A DNA stretch of 64,000 nucleotides from Methylobacterium sp. BTF04 (GTDB lineage: Bacteria > Pseudomonadota > Alphaproteobacteria > Rhizobiales > Beijerinckiaceae): the NCBI RefSeq assembly GCF_010692745.1, contig NZ_JAAHTB010000015.1, forward strand, positions 1 through 64,000, written 5' to 3'. Of this stretch, positions 43,368-53,733 are shown in pieces (the first letter of the stretch is position 1; the number at the start of each line of letters is the position of its first letter). The translations under genes were made by a program, and so were the position numbers. Below the pieces are notes generated by a model, which made no database searches, had not been told where the DNA came from, and saw only the letters and a program-made list of their open reading frames with translations.

Positions 43368-44885
43368 TCAGCGCACGAGAACGCGGGCGGCATCTTTCGT
43401 CGTCGCGACCGACTGCGAAACCGCATTGATCGAGGCGGAGATCGTCACGGCGTTTTGCGAGATTGCGCGCACCGCGTCGGCCGCATCCTGCATGCTCGAC
43501 GACATCTCGGTGGTCACCACGCTCTGCTCCTCGACCGCTGCGGCCGTGCTCACCACATAGTCGCGCATGGTCTCGACCGAGCCTTGAATCGTCTCCAGCG
43601 AACCGGCAACCTGCTCGGACGCCGTCTGGACGCGGTCGATCTCGTTCGAAATCTGCTTCGTGGCCTGCGCCGCTTGTGCCGCCAGGTTCTTGACCTCCTG
43701 CGCGACCACGGCAAAGCCGCGCCCTGCATCCCCGGCCCTCGCCGCTTCGATGGTCGCATTGAGGGCCAGCAGGTTGATCTGATTGGCGATGTTCTGGATC
43801 AATCCCACGAGGCCGCTCATGGCCGTTGCCGTATTCGTCAGGGTCTGGGTGACCGAGCCTGCCGCCGCCACCTGCGCATGGGCCGTGTCCGTCGCGGTTC
43901 GCGCCTTACTCATGCTGTGGGAGATTTCATTGACGGAGGCGGCGAGTTCTTCGGCCGCCGCCGCCATGGTCTGCACGTTGGTGGCCGTACTCCCCGCCGC
44001 CTCGGCCGCGGAACGCGACTCCTCCGACGAACGAAGGACGGCTTGGTCGATCTCGCCGAAGTTGCGTTCGATCAGCCGATTGAGATCGGCCAAGAGCGCG
44101 ATCTGTGGCGTGATGTCGGTGGAGAATTTCACAACTTTGTAGGGGCGCCCGCCGGCATCGAAAATGGGATTATAGGACGCCTCGATCCAGACTTCTCGGC
44201 CACCCTTGCCGATGCGCTTGAACTGCCCGCTCTGGAACTGACCTTGGCTCAGCTTGGCCCAGAACTCGGTATAGGCGGGGCTGTCGCGCAGAGCCGGTTC
44301 GACGAAGAGGCTATGGTGCTGCCGAACGATCTCGGGCAGCGTGTATCCGACGACGGCCAGGAAGTTCTCGTTGGCCTCGATGATCGTCCCGTTCAGATCG
44401 AAACTGATGACGGCTTGCGCCTTCCGGATCGCATCGATCTGCCCATGGCGATCCGCGTCCTGTGCCTTCTGGCGCGTGATGTCGGTGGCGAGCTTGAGGA
44501 TTTTGTAGGGCCGACCGCGACGATCGAGCACCGGGTTGTAAGAGGCTTCGATCCAGATGTCCCGGCCACCCTTGCCGATACGCTTGAACTGCGCAGCTTG
44601 ATACGTGCCGCGCCGAAGACTCTCCCAGAATTCGCCATAGGCTAAACTGTCTTTGACGGATGGTTCGACGAACAGGCTGTGATGCCGTCGCTCGATTTCG
44701 GACATTGTGTAGCCGACGACGGACAGAAAGTTGTCATTGGCGCGAATTATGGTTCCATCGAGCTCGAACTCAATGACCGCCTGCGATCTCTCACATGCTG
44801 CGATTTTTGCGGCTGTATCAAATTTGTCAAATCGCCATTTATCATAGATCATAAGCCGCGATGCCTCTGACACTCGTTTATTCAT
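43368..44885 (-). CDS. Soluble methyl-accepting chemotaxis protein with two PAS domains
   Basis: A 505-residue cytoplasmic receptor that would signal to CheA through its helical hairpin. Two tandem PAS domains (about 25-145 and 150-265 from this start) are near duplicates, each with [15 protein letters not shown] and HHSLFVEP segments, FKRIGKGG, then WIEASYNP and TDIT. The MCP signalling tip is [20 protein letters not shown] followed by [20 protein letters not shown]. No membrane helix is visible. Start is uncertain: ATG 44885 ([11 protein letters not shown]) or ATG 44852 (MIYDKWRF), the latter preceded by GAGG; a longer frame from 44984 is less likely. PAS cofactor (haem, FAD) cannot be told. 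Confidence 0.9.
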   Translation of the reverse strand: MNKRVSEASRLMIYDKWRFDKFDTAAKIAACERSQAVIEFELDGTIIRANDNFLSVVGYTMSEIERRHHSLFVEPSVKDSLAYGEFWESLRRGTYQAAQFKRIGKGGRDIWIEASYNPVLDRRGRPYKILKLATDITRQKAQDADRHGQIDAIRKAQAVISFDLNGTIIEANENFLAVVGYTLPEIVRQHHSLFVEPALRDSPAYTEFWAKLSQGQFQSGQFKRIGKGGREVWIEASYNPIFDAGGRPYKVVKFSTDITPQIALLADLNRLIERNFGEIDQAVLRSSEESRSAAEAAGSTATNVQTMAAAAEELAASVNEISHSMSKARTATDTAHAQVAAAGSVTQTLTNTATAMSGLVGLIQNIANQINLLALNATIEAARAGDAGRGFAVVAQEVKNLAAQAAQATKQISNEIDRVQTASEQVAGSLETIQGSVETMRDYVVSTAAAVEEQSVVTTEMSSSMQDAADAVRAISQNAVTISASINAVSQSVATTKDAARVLVR

Positions 44886-45424
44886 AACTGATTTTGCTAA
44901 AACTTGCGCTGTACTTTTATCGAATCTGCAATCGATTACTTTCAAAATCCGATATGAACACGATCGCGTGATCCGAGTTAACATCGCATTAATTTTCGCT
45001 GGCAGTTCAACCTCAGCGGGACAATTTGTATGCGAATGCTCTCGGAGAGGGTGTGTGGTGTTCTGGCCGGAGCAGGACGAGTTCCTAAGTCGGCCGATGG
45101 GCTTGACAATAAATCCGGCCGAAAAAATCTTTTGTATTCGACGGTTTTGGGACGGGGTGGGTTACGCTTTTCGCCGCGTATTCTCTATGGCCGCTCCAAA
45201 CCCGACCACCACGATGACCACGCGTAGCTGCGCGCATGCCTGGAACCAGCAACGCAGGTTCGAGCCAAGGTTGCGCCGCTGCCGCGATAAAGGATTTCGT
45301 TAAGCCAGCCGCAAATAGTGCGTATTCAGGGACGAGTTTTAGGGTACGGCCAAGACGGACCGGTCGATTGCCCATTCGCACCCTGCCTCCGCCCTCGGCA
45401 GATGATGAGACACGAGACGCCGAC
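44886..45424. other. Divergent region between chemoreceptor and hybrid kinase
   Basis: AT-rich at its left side, with promoters for both flanking genes expected. A TTGACA occurs at 45103-45108, but no convincing -10 follows at the right distance. No gene is supported; open frames here extend the kinase frame upstream without a start signal. Confidence 0.4.
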
Positions 45425-47653
45425 ATGACCAAACATCTCGTCGCGCGTGCCAACATCCTCGTTCTTGGTGTCTTGCTGGTCCTACTGGCCCTCGTCGGTG
45501 CCGTGACGTGGGAACGCCTGAACGCCTCGCGCAACGCCCGGGAATGGTCGCAACACAGCTACGGCGTGCTCGGCACCATGAAGGATCTCGCCATCGCCCT
45601 CCGTGATGCCGAGCGTGGCCAGCGCGGATACCTGCTCACGGGTAAGAACGACTATCTCGAGCCCTACAACGCCGCGCGCGACCGGATCGGCCTGCTGCAG
45701 GGTGAGCTGCAGAAGCTGACGGCGGACAACCCGGAGCAACAGGAGCGCCTGCGTGCCCTGTCCCCGACGATCCAGCACAAGCTGGAGGAGCTTGCCCAGA
45801 CGGTGCAGGCACGCCGCGACGGGAGCTTGGAGACGGCCCTTCGCATCGTCAACACCGATGCGGGCCGCAGCTACATGCGCGAGGCCGAGGCCATTCTCAC
45901 CGGCCTGCTCGCAGACGAGCAGGCCTTGCTCACCAGCCGCCTAGCCCAGAACGACACGCGGGCGGCCTGGGTGCGCTGGCTGGTGATCGGCGGCTCGGGC
46001 CTCGCCATCCTGACCCTGCTGGTGGCGGCGCGGCTGCTGAACAATGCCTGGTCGCGGTCCTATCAGGCGGAGACCGATCAGAGGGCCCTGGTCCTGCGCC
46101 TGCGCACCATCCTCGACAGTCTGAGCCAGGGTGTCGCCGTGTTCGGACCCGATCGAAAACTGAAGAATTGGAACGCGTGCTTCCAGATCCTGCTCGACCT
46201 TCCCAAGGCGATGGTCCGGCCGGGCGCAGCCTACACGGCCTTCGCCGAGCATACCGCCGAGCCCGGACGTCCGGAGCTGGAAAGCGAGGATCAGGTGCGG
46301 CACGGCGGGCAGAACCTTCGCGAAGCCATCACCTACGAACGGGAGCGCGCCGACGGGCACCACCTAGAGATCCGCCGCACACCGATGCCGGACGGCGGCT
46401 TCGTCCTAACGATCTCGGACATGACCAAGCGTGCACAGGCCGAGTTGGTCCTTCGCGAGGCGCAGAAGATGCAGGCCATCGGGCAGCTCACCGGCGGCAT
46501 CGCGCACGATTTCAACAACCTGCTTCAGGTCATCCTCGGGAACCTGGAATTCGTCCGGGCAAAGCTCGACGGAGATGGCAAGCTGCAAACGCGCATCGAT
46601 CGCGCCACCTGGGCCGCCCAGCGCGGCGCCACGCTCACCGGCCAGCTCCTCGCCTTTGCCCGCAAGCAACCCCTGGCACCGGCCGCCATCGACCTCGCGG
46701 CAACGATGCCCGACCTCATCCCGCTCCTGCGACGGACCCTCGGTGAGCACATCGACGTCCGATACGTCGAGACGGCGGGCCTGTGGCCGGCGATGGCCGA
46801 TCCGGCACAGTTGGAAAGCGCGGTCCTCAACCTCGCCCTGAATGCGCGGGACGCGATGCCTGGCGGAGGCAGGCTGACCATCGAACTCGGCAACAAGGTT
46901 CTCGACGCGGAGTATGCGCGCCACAATGCGGAGGTGATACCTGGCGACTACGCCATGGCGGCGGTTTCCGACACCGGCCACGGCATGACGCCGGAGGTGG
47001 TTGCCCGCGTGTTCGAGCCTTTCTTCACCACGAAGCCCGATGGCAAGGGCACCGGACTCGGGCTCGCCATGGTGTTCGGATTCGTCAAGCAGTCGGGTGG
47101 CCATGTGAAGATCTACTCCGAGCCCGGCCAAGGCACGACGGTGAAGCTCTACCTTCCCCGGGCGGCGAGTCTCGCCAAGATCACCACCCAGCGCATGAGT
47201 TCGCCGGCGGAGCTCCCCCGCGGGTCGGCGACTGTGTTGGTGGTGGAGGACGAGGCAGCGGTGCGCGAGATCGCCTGCGCGATCCTGAGAGACCTCGGCT
47301 ATCGCGTGTTGGAGGCCGCCGATGGCGACGAGGGCCTTCGGGTTTTCGGCGCCTACGCCGCGGATATCGACCTCTTGCTGACCGACGTCATCCTGCCGGG
47401 CGAGATCCGGGGGCGGGACCTGTCCGAACGCATCCGGGCGATCCGGCCGGAGGTGAAGGTGGTGTTCATGTCGGGCTATACCGAGAACTCCATCGTCCAC
47501 CATGGTCGACTCGACGAGGGCGTCCATCTGATCGGCAAGCCGTTCAAGCGCGAGCAACTCGCCATCAAGGTGGCGGATGTTCTCGGGTTCGCACCGGAGA
47601 TCGCGGACGAGACCGGCAAGGTCGTCGAACTCAGGGCGAGACGCGAGACATAG
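45425..47653 (+). CDS. CHASE3 hybrid sensor histidine kinase
   Basis: A 742-residue inner-membrane kinase. It has TM1 at about 10-28 and a periplasmic CHASE3 domain (about 35-180, with ALRDAERGQRGYLLTGKNDY). TM2 lies near 188-208. A PAS-like domain (about 225-340, SLSQGVAVFGPDRKLKNW) precedes HisKA with phospho-accepting H361 (GGIAHDFNNLLQV). The ATPase domain has NLALNARDAM, SDTGHGMTP and GTGLGLAMV. A C-terminal receiver has D654 (LLLTDVILPG) and MSGYTENSIVHHGRLDEG. The H-box type (AHDFNNLL) is that of DctB/NtrB-like hybrid kinases. ATG 45425 is chosen because CHASE3 kinases begin right before TM1. It has no cognate output regulator nearby. Confidence 0.93.
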   Translation: MTKHLVARANILVLGVLLVLLALVGAVTWERLNASRNAREWSQHSYGVLGTMKDLAIALRDAERGQRGYLLTGKNDYLEPYNAARDRIGLLQGELQKLTADNPEQQERLRALSPTIQHKLEELAQTVQARRDGSLETALRIVNTDAGRSYMREAEAILTGLLADEQALLTSRLAQNDTRAAWVRWLVIGGSGLAILTLLVAARLLNNAWSRSYQAETDQRALVLRLRTILDSLSQGVAVFGPDRKLKNWNACFQILLDLPKAMVRPGAAYTAFAEHTAEPGRPELESEDQVRHGGQNLREAITYERERADGHHLEIRRTPMPDGGFVLTISDMTKRAQAELVLREAQKMQAIGQLTGGIAHDFNNLLQVILGNLEFVRAKLDGDGKLQTRIDRATWAAQRGATLTGQLLAFARKQPLAPAAIDLAATMPDLIPLLRRTLGEHIDVRYVETAGLWPAMADPAQLESAVLNLALNARDAMPGGGRLTIELGNKVLDAEYARHNAEVIPGDYAMAAVSDTGHGMTPEVVARVFEPFFTTKPDGKGTGLGLAMVFGFVKQSGGHVKIYSEPGQGTTVKLYLPRAASLAKITTQRMSSPAELPRGSATVLVVEDEAAVREIACAILRDLGYRVLEAADGDEGLRVFGAYAADIDLLLTDVILPGEIRGRDLSERIRAIRPEVKVVFMSGYTENSIVHHGRLDEGVHLIGKPFKREQLAIKVADVLGFAPEIADETGKVVELRARRET

Positions 47654-47672
47654 GGGGCACGGCCGATCCGGC

Positions 47673-50000
47673 TCACCCCTCTCGCTGGAACGCGCTGAGG
47701 GGCGCGCGGACATGGCACGTCACACCTGCGGGCGCGAAGTCGACGGTGACTTCGGCGCCGACCTGGCCGGATAGGCCCCGCTCGATCAGCCGGGACCCGA
47801 AGCCTTTTCGGGTGGGGGCCACCACCACGGGCCCGCCGCTTTCTCGCCAGGCGATGCAGAAATCGGCCTCATCGGCTCCGGCCACGAGGGACCAGGTCAC
47901 CGCGACCCGTCCGTCCTGGACCGACAGCGCCCCGTATTTCGCCGCGTTGGTGGTGAGTTCGTGAATCATCAGCGAAAGCGACAGGGCCGCGCTACGCGAA
48001 ATCTCGACATCGGGCCCATCGTAGCGGAAGCGGCCGACCTCGTCGTGGACGCCGACGCCCCCGCGGATGACCGCACCGACCGCGGCACGGTCGAGGTCGT
48101 TCCCGAGGAGGATGTCCTGCGCCTTGCCGAGCGCGATGAGGCGCTCGCTGAGGATCTCCTTGACCGTGCCGACGTCCGTGGCGCCGCGCAGGGTCTGCAG
48201 CGCGATGGACTGGACCATCGCCAGCAAGTTCTTCATGCGATGGCCGAGCTCGTGATTCATCAGGCTCTGCATCGCCTCGGCACGCAACCGTTCCTCGACA
48301 TCGACCAGCACGGTGACCGCGGCTTGGATGGCGCCCGCCTCGTCACGGACCGGGGCGCTCGACACCTCGAAGCGGCGCACCTCGCCGGTAATGCCGTTGC
48401 GATAGCGCATCGCCTCGGCACGGACCGTTTCTCCGTCGCGCAGCGCACGCAGGGTCGGGTAGTCCGTCAGAGCGTAGGGCGTATCGTCCGGATGGAGCGC
48501 ACCGTACCCCGCGGCCGTTTCCTCGCCGGGCGCGCCAAGGCCATGTCCGAGCATCTCCTCCGCCTGAGCATTGATCATCGTGGTCCAGGCCGAGGCGGCG
48601 TCGGCGACGGCGATGCCAACCGGCGCTTGCCGGAAGATCGCCTGGAGCAGGTTCCGCTCCATGTCGAGCCTGCGCTGAGCATCGCGCAGGGCGGCCTCCG
48701 CCGCACGGATGCTGGTCAGGTCCAGCATCGCGCCGATCATGCGGATCGCGCGTCCGTTGCTATCGCGAATGACGTAACCGCGGTCGAGCACCGGCGCGTA
48801 AGTCCCGTCGGCGCGCAGGAAACGGTACTCGTCCGTCCACATGGTTCCTGTTCCGTCGATCACCGCGTGGATCGAGGCATCGACCCCGGCTCGGTCATGC
48901 GGATGGATGTGGTCGATCCACCAATCCCCCGTCGGCTCGACGGCCGCCGGCGCGTGTCCGTAGGCCTCCGTCAGCGCCTCGTTCCAGAGCACATGGTTGC
49001 TGGCGAACTCCCAATCCCAGATCGCGTCCGTGGTGGCCCGCGCCGCCAGGCGATAGCGTTCCTCGGTGGCACGCAGGGCAAGCTCGGCGTCCTTCTGCGC
49101 CGAGATATCCCGCACGGTGCCGACGAAGCGGACGGTCTCTCCCGCCTCGACGATGGCCCGGCCGCGGGCGGCAAGCCAACGCTCCGTGCCCGTGTCCGCT
49201 GCAATCACGCGGTATTCCGTGTCGAACCGGCAGGGGCCCGTGGGATCGAGTGCCGATTGCACCGCGGCATCGGCATGCGCGCGGTCATCGGGGTGGATGT
49301 TGGCGAGGAAGGAGCCCTCGTAGGTGACCTGGGTCAGCTCCGGCACGCCGAACAGGGCGCGGACGCGCTGGTCCCAGTGCAACGCGCCATTCCGGGGCTC
49401 GAAATCGAACACCCCGATTCCGGTGGCCTCGGCGGCCAACCGCATCTGCTCCTCCGCCTTCGCCCGTGCAGCCAGGGCCTGCCCCCGATTCTCGACGGCG
49501 CGATGAAGCTCGAGTTGCACCATGACCTGGCGTGCAAGCGCCCGCAAACCGGCTCGTTGCCCCTCGGTGAGTCCGCTTGGCCGCGGGTCGATGTCGATCA
49601 CGCAGAGCGTCCCGAGGGTGGCTCCCTCCGGCGAGTGGAGGGGCGCCCCGGCATAGAACCGCAGGTGCGGCTCACCGGTGACCAGGGCGTTCTCCCGGGT
49701 GCGCGGATCCTGGGTCAGATCGGGGATGACGAGCAGGTCGTGACCGCCGAGGGCATGAGCGCAGACGGATTGATCGAGCGGTGTCTCGCACGGGTTGAAG
49801 CCGATGCGGGCCTTGAACCACTGCCGGTCCTTCGTAATCAGGCTGACGAGCGCAGTCGGCGCCTCGCAGATCTGTGAGGCCAGCAGCACGATGTCGTCGA
49901 AGCCCTGCTCGGGCGCGGTGTCGAGGATGTCATACCGGTCGAGTGCGGCCAAGCGCTCGGCATCATCCGCGAGTTCGAGGCCTATCGGGGAAGACGTCAC
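47673..50000 (-). CDS. HWE-family sensor histidine kinase with GAF and PAS domains
   Basis: A 775-residue soluble kinase, GTG start. The N-terminal GAF domain (about 25-165) has FDDIVLLASQICEAPTALVS and LGTLCVIDIDPRP. Three PAS domains follow (about 180-300, 305-430 and 450-560; FDTEYRVIAADTGTERW, DEYRFLRADGTYAPVLDRGY, RQAPVGIAVADAASA). The C-terminal HWE kinase has H587 (NHELGHRMKNLLAMVQS), HELTTNAAKYGAL, the W-x-E variant WRESGGP and GFGSRLIERGL. HWE kinases are typical of alphaproteobacteria and often act in general stress or light signalling. No light-sensing Cys motif (NCRFLQ) is present in the PAS domains. It converges on the hybrid kinase with 19 bases between stops. Confidence 0.93.
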   Translation of the reverse strand: MTSSPIGLELADDAERLAALDRYDILDTAPEQGFDDIVLLASQICEAPTALVSLITKDRQWFKARIGFNPCETPLDQSVCAHALGGHDLLVIPDLTQDPRTRENALVTGEPHLRFYAGAPLHSPEGATLGTLCVIDIDPRPSGLTEGQRAGLRALARQVMVQLELHRAVENRGQALAARAKAEEQMRLAAEATGIGVFDFEPRNGALHWDQRVRALFGVPELTQVTYEGSFLANIHPDDRAHADAAVQSALDPTGPCRFDTEYRVIAADTGTERWLAARGRAIVEAGETVRFVGTVRDISAQKDAELALRATEERYRLAARATTDAIWDWEFASNHVLWNEALTEAYGHAPAAVEPTGDWWIDHIHPHDRAGVDASIHAVIDGTGTMWTDEYRFLRADGTYAPVLDRGYVIRDSNGRAIRMIGAMLDLTSIRAAEAALRDAQRRLDMERNLLQAIFRQAPVGIAVADAASAWTTMINAQAEEMLGHGLGAPGEETAAGYGALHPDDTPYALTDYPTLRALRDGETVRAEAMRYRNGITGEVRRFEVSSAPVRDEAGAIQAAVTVLVDVEERLRAEAMQSLMNHELGHRMKNLLAMVQSIALQTLRGATDVGTVKEILSERLIALGKAQDILLGNDLDRAAVGAVIRGGVGVHDEVGRFRYDGPDVEISRSAALSLSLMIHELTTNAAKYGALSVQDGRVAVTWSLVAGADEADFCIAWRESGGPVVVAPTRKGFGSRLIERGLSGQVGAEVTVDFAPAGVTCHVRAPLSAFQREG

Positions 50001-50271
50001 AAGCTGGGGTCGGCCTTAAGCTGTCTCGCACGCATCGCGAGTGTGCGAGCGCCGTGTCCAAGGTGTCTAGCACATCCGGCTTGTACAAGGGCGCGCGGTC
50101 ATAGCGTGTTGGACAACGCATTCGTAATGTCATGACGACCAGAAGGCTGCCGGTGAGACGGCCGCCCATCTTACCGAGATGGGGCACAACCTTCATCGCC
50201 ACTTGGAACCCACCTCCGGGGCCGAAGCTTGCCATCCTGCGCCGGCATGTTGTCAGCCTAGGAGAACCAAT

Positions 50272-50469
50272 ATGGCGAGCGATACCGAGACGCACCAGGC
50301 CCTGCTCACCGCGCTCAAGGCCGCCCAGGGCAAGACTGATGGTTCCTTCGAACACGCGGTCACCAGCGCCTTCGCGCACGTCTTCGAGCATTTGGAACGC
50401 CTGAACGCCGTCAGTGGTCCGGACGAGGAGCGACCCTTACACCCCGGTGAATCCGCGACCTTACGCTAG
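50272..50469 (+). CDS. Small hypothetical protein
   Basis: A 65-residue protein starting MASDTETHQALLTALKAAQG, with AGGAGA seven bases before the ATG. This is a good ribosome site and the main reason to accept it. The composition is helical and acidic, with EHAVTSAFAHVFEHLERLNA likely one long amphipathic helix. No family known to me. It stands alone between the HWE kinase (divergent) and the tRNA gene. Confidence 0.6.
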   Translation: MASDTETHQALLTALKAAQGKTDGSFEHAVTSAFAHVFEHLERLNAVSGPDEERPLHPGESATLR

Positions 50470-50839
50470 GCCTGCCCCGGGGCTTTACCAACATACGCGG
50501 CGGGCGCCGATTGGCTGAAGGCCGCGGCACCGCCGCAAGATTTGCAACGCACGACCTTGGAATCCTCCGGCGGTACCCGAAGGGCGCCAGTGGGTGGGCT
50601 CATCCCGGCGATCAGCCACCCTGCTGGCGCACAGTGCGGATCGTCATCGACTAATCGCGCGCTGATATGTGGGCGCGTCTCATAAGCTTTGTGCAGGAGC
50701 GGGCGTGATGTTCTCCCCGATGTTCCCGACAGCAAGAAACCAAGAGCGCGGCAGTGGGTGACGGACGCCGCCAGAAGTGGGGAGCTGCGGCTGGGCGAGA
50801 TCAAAGTCGCGCGCGAGCCCAGTCGACGCCAGAAGGAAG
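50470..50839. other. Gene-free stretch before tRNA-Thr
   Basis: No supported gene. It is the downstream side of the minus-strand tRNA; no clear terminator hairpin with U-run is seen. Confidence 0.4.
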
Positions 50840-50914
50840 TGGTGCCGGATGAGGGGATTGAACCCCCGACCTTCGGTTTACAAAACCGCTGCTCTACCGC
50901 TGAGCTAATCCGGC
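50840..50914 (-). tRNA. trnT-UGU: tRNA-Thr (anticodon UGU)
   Basis: A 75-base cloverleaf including encoded CCA, on the minus strand. The acceptor stem is GCCGGAT paired with ATCCGGC, discriminator A and CCA. The D arm is TAGCTCAGCGGTAGAGCA. The anticodon loop TTTGTAA gives UGU, read for threonine ACA codons, with one mismatch at the top of the anticodon stem. The T arm GGGGGTTCAATCCCC is regular. No truncated copy of its 3' end is noticed nearby, so there is no sign of an island integrated here. Confidence 0.95.
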
Positions 50915-51387
50915 CCTCGACCACCGAATTCTCGGCGCCGATTGAGTCTGTGCCTGGGCCAAGCACGCCTTGCCGTCCCCAGGACCTCCAACGACGAAAC
51001 CGCTGCACTTGAACGGCAGACGCTCTGAAACCGTTGCGAGATTCGATAAGTCTGGCGCGTCTGAGGCGCCTTAAACGACGTTTGAGGCTGCCGCGTCAAG
51101 GCACGGAATCCGGTGGATTCCGCTTCCGGCCCGCCACGCGTGCCCGTCGCCGAGTGTGGCTGAGTCCGCCCTCATCACCGTACCGTTCAGGTCGGTCGAT
51201 TCGACGGAGGAGCGCCTCGGTCTGGCGATCGGGGGGTGGCCGGGCGCTGGCCCGTGTCCGATGGGCGTGAAACGCTCGAGGTGACAGGTTCCGGCGCGCG
51301 TCCGGCGGTACGACGCTTGCAGACACATTCCTCCATCAGTCGCCGACCCGCCGAAGGCACGGCCCGCGTGGAACCCAGGACCCCTCG
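50915..51387. other. Gene-free stretch upstream of ABC ATPase gene
   Basis: Contains the tRNA promoter (minus strand) and presumably that of the ABC gene. Open frames here have no family resemblance. Nothing further is seen. Confidence 0.4.
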
Positions 51388-52167
<780 letters not shown>

Positions 52168-52221
52168 GGCCCTTCGCCGACAGGATCCGGCGGTTTGCGC
52201 GGACGGTACTAGGGCAATAGA

Positions 52222-52277
52222 GACCCGCTCCTTTCGGGAGTGGGTCTCTGACCCGCTCCTTTCGGGAGTGGGTCTCT
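52222..52277. repeat. Tandem 28-bp hairpin units between convergent genes
   Basis: Two identical 28-base units (52222-52249 and 52250-52277), each of form GACCCGCTCC-TTTC-GGGAGTGGGTC followed by TCT, and each able to fold into a stem of about ten pairs. They lie between the ABC ATPase gene (ends 52167) and the GST gene (ends 52380), which converge. They could work as a bidirectional terminator or be a REP-like palindromic repeat. A GACCCGG start of a third unit follows. Confidence 0.8.
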
Positions 52278-52379
52278 GACCCGGCACCGTCTTCGTTTCC
52301 GACGACAATGGCCGGATGAAGGATATCGGCCCGACATCCTTCGATACGACGTGATCTACCGTGTCGGGATCGAAATGCC

Positions 52380-53063
52380 TCAATCGGCTGCTGGCGACAG
52401 GTGCTTGAACATCTGCGCGCGGGCCGCATCGTCCATTTCCGCCTTGAACGGAAAGCGATCCTTGAGGGCGATTGCCCGGGCCGCGGCCGGCCGGGCCGCG
52501 AGTGCATCGTGGTGGCGCTTCAGATTCGGGAGGTCGGACCAGGAATCCTCGCCGAGAATGAAGGGGACCATCCGAGCCCAGCCCCACACGCTCATGTCGA
52601 CGATGGAATAGGCCTCGCCAAGCATGAACGGCCGGTCGGCCAGATGAGCGTCCAGGATTCCGTAATGGCGCTTGGCCTCGTACCGGCAGCGCTCTTTTGC
52701 GTAGGGCACGGACTCCGGGGCGAAATGCCGGAAATGCACCGCCTGGCCCGAGAACGGCCCGACGCCGGTCGCCACGAACATCAGCCAGGACAGGAGCGGC
52801 CCGCGCGCGTCCGGCGTCAGGGGCAGGAACTGGCCAGCTTTCTCCGCGAGATAGAGCAGGATCGCGTTGCTGTCGAAGACGGTGACGTCACCGTCGACGA
52901 TGACCGGAACCTTGCCGTTCGGGTTCAGCGCGAGAAAATCGGGCGCGAACTGGTCGCCGGTGCGCGTGTCGATCGGAATCGGCTCGTAGGGCAGCCCGAG
53001 TTCCTCCAACAGGAGGGCGACCTTCGTCGGGTTCGGTGACCCGTTGAAGAAGAACTTCAGCAT
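52380..53063 (-). CDS. Glutathione S-transferase family protein
   Basis: A 227-residue soluble enzyme with a thioredoxin-like N-terminal domain and a helical C-terminal domain. The N-terminus MLKFFFNGSPNPTKVALLLE and the cis-proline/glutathione-binding segment NGKVPVIVDGDVTVFDSNAI fit the Ure2/YghU-like (nu-type) group, where Asn/Ser rather than Tyr activates glutathione. The C-terminal MLGEAYSIVDMSVWGWARMV has the conserved N-capping box. It may reduce disulphides or peroxides or conjugate electrophiles; substrate unknown. It lies 243 bases downstream of the DUF1236 gene on the same strand. Confidence 0.9.
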   Translation of the reverse strand: MLKFFFNGSPNPTKVALLLEELGLPYEPIPIDTRTGDQFAPDFLALNPNGKVPVIVDGDVTVFDSNAILLYLAEKAGQFLPLTPDARGPLLSWLMFVATGVGPFSGQAVHFRHFAPESVPYAKERCRYEAKRHYGILDAHLADRPFMLGEAYSIVDMSVWGWARMVPFILGEDSWSDLPNLKRHHDALAARPAAARAIALKDRFPFKAEMDDAARAQMFKHLSPAAD

Positions 53064-53306
53064 GGCAGGCTCCTACCGTTGCGCTGGCCCCGCCGTAGCC
53101 GATGCGGCGCGCGCTCACAACGCCCGCCTCCGCGATCGCGATTACCAGGGTGGGACCAGGGCCGGGAAGCGACTCATATGAAGCCTTTGGCCCAGGCGCG
53201 CGGACCGATGGAAAAGATGCGCTGAGGCTACTCGATGAGCCTGTTCCAGCCGTCCTGGGCGGCACCGCGAGCCGTGCCGCCGATCACTTCCCGTTCGAGC
53301 CGGCGC

Positions 53307-53723
53307 TCAGCGGATCACTTCGACGATGCGGCGGGAGTCCGGCTCGACGAGCACCGGATGATCATTGACGATCGTGTAGTTGAGACCTTGCAGGGCGAAT
53401 TCGGGTGGCACGTCGTAGTAGATCACGCCGTCCTCAGGCAGCACTGTTCCGACTCGGACAGTCCCTTTGAAGGGGAAGGAGGCGCGGCGCTCCGCAAGCG
53501 TGTAGATCCGAAAGCGCTCTCGCCTGTCGATGCCGAGCATCTCGTTGGCGGCGCCGACGGCGCCGCCGATTGCACTGCCGACCGCTGCACCGAGCGGCCC
53601 GGCCATGTTCCCGCCGCGCTCCGCACCGTCCTGCGTCCCCCGCGCCAGACCTTGACCGTGGGCGGCCGAACCGACGCCGAGCGCCACCGCGGCAGCGAGA
53701 CCAATCCCGATCCGCAGGCGCAT
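53307..53723 (-). CDS. DUF1236 exported protein
   Basis: A 138-residue protein with a signal peptide (MRLRIGIGLAAAVALGVGSA, cleavage after AHG). It has a Gly/Ala-rich stretch (GPLGAAVGSAIGGAVGAANE) that could span or insert into a membrane like glycine-zipper proteins. A C-terminal DUF1236 domain follows (VGTVLPEDGVIYYDVPPEF, NYTIVNDHPVLVEPDSRRIV). The family is common in Hyphomicrobiales and its role is unknown, often linked to envelope. ATG 53723 is chosen because it begins the signal peptide. It lies ten bases downstream of the hypothetical gene at 53734, same strand. Confidence 0.85.
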   Translation of the reverse strand: MRLRIGIGLAAAVALGVGSAAHGQGLARGTQDGAERGGNMAGPLGAAVGSAIGGAVGAANEMLGIDRRERFRIYTLAERRASFPFKGTVRVGTVLPEDGVIYYDVPPEFALQGLNYTIVNDHPVLVEPDSRRIVEVIR

Positions 53724-53733
53724 CACCGTGAAC

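Noticed and set aside
45103-45108. TTGACA as a -35 box for the hybrid kinase
   Set aside because: No acceptable -10 sequence at 16-18 bases and it lies more than 300 bases before the start codon.
47961-49877. A 638-codon plus-strand frame opposite the HWE kinase
   Set aside because: Antisense shadow; the kinase frame contains all expected domains.
50840-50914. tRNA-Thr as an island integration site
   Set aside because: No duplicate of its 3' end and no integrase gene are noticed within the following DNA.
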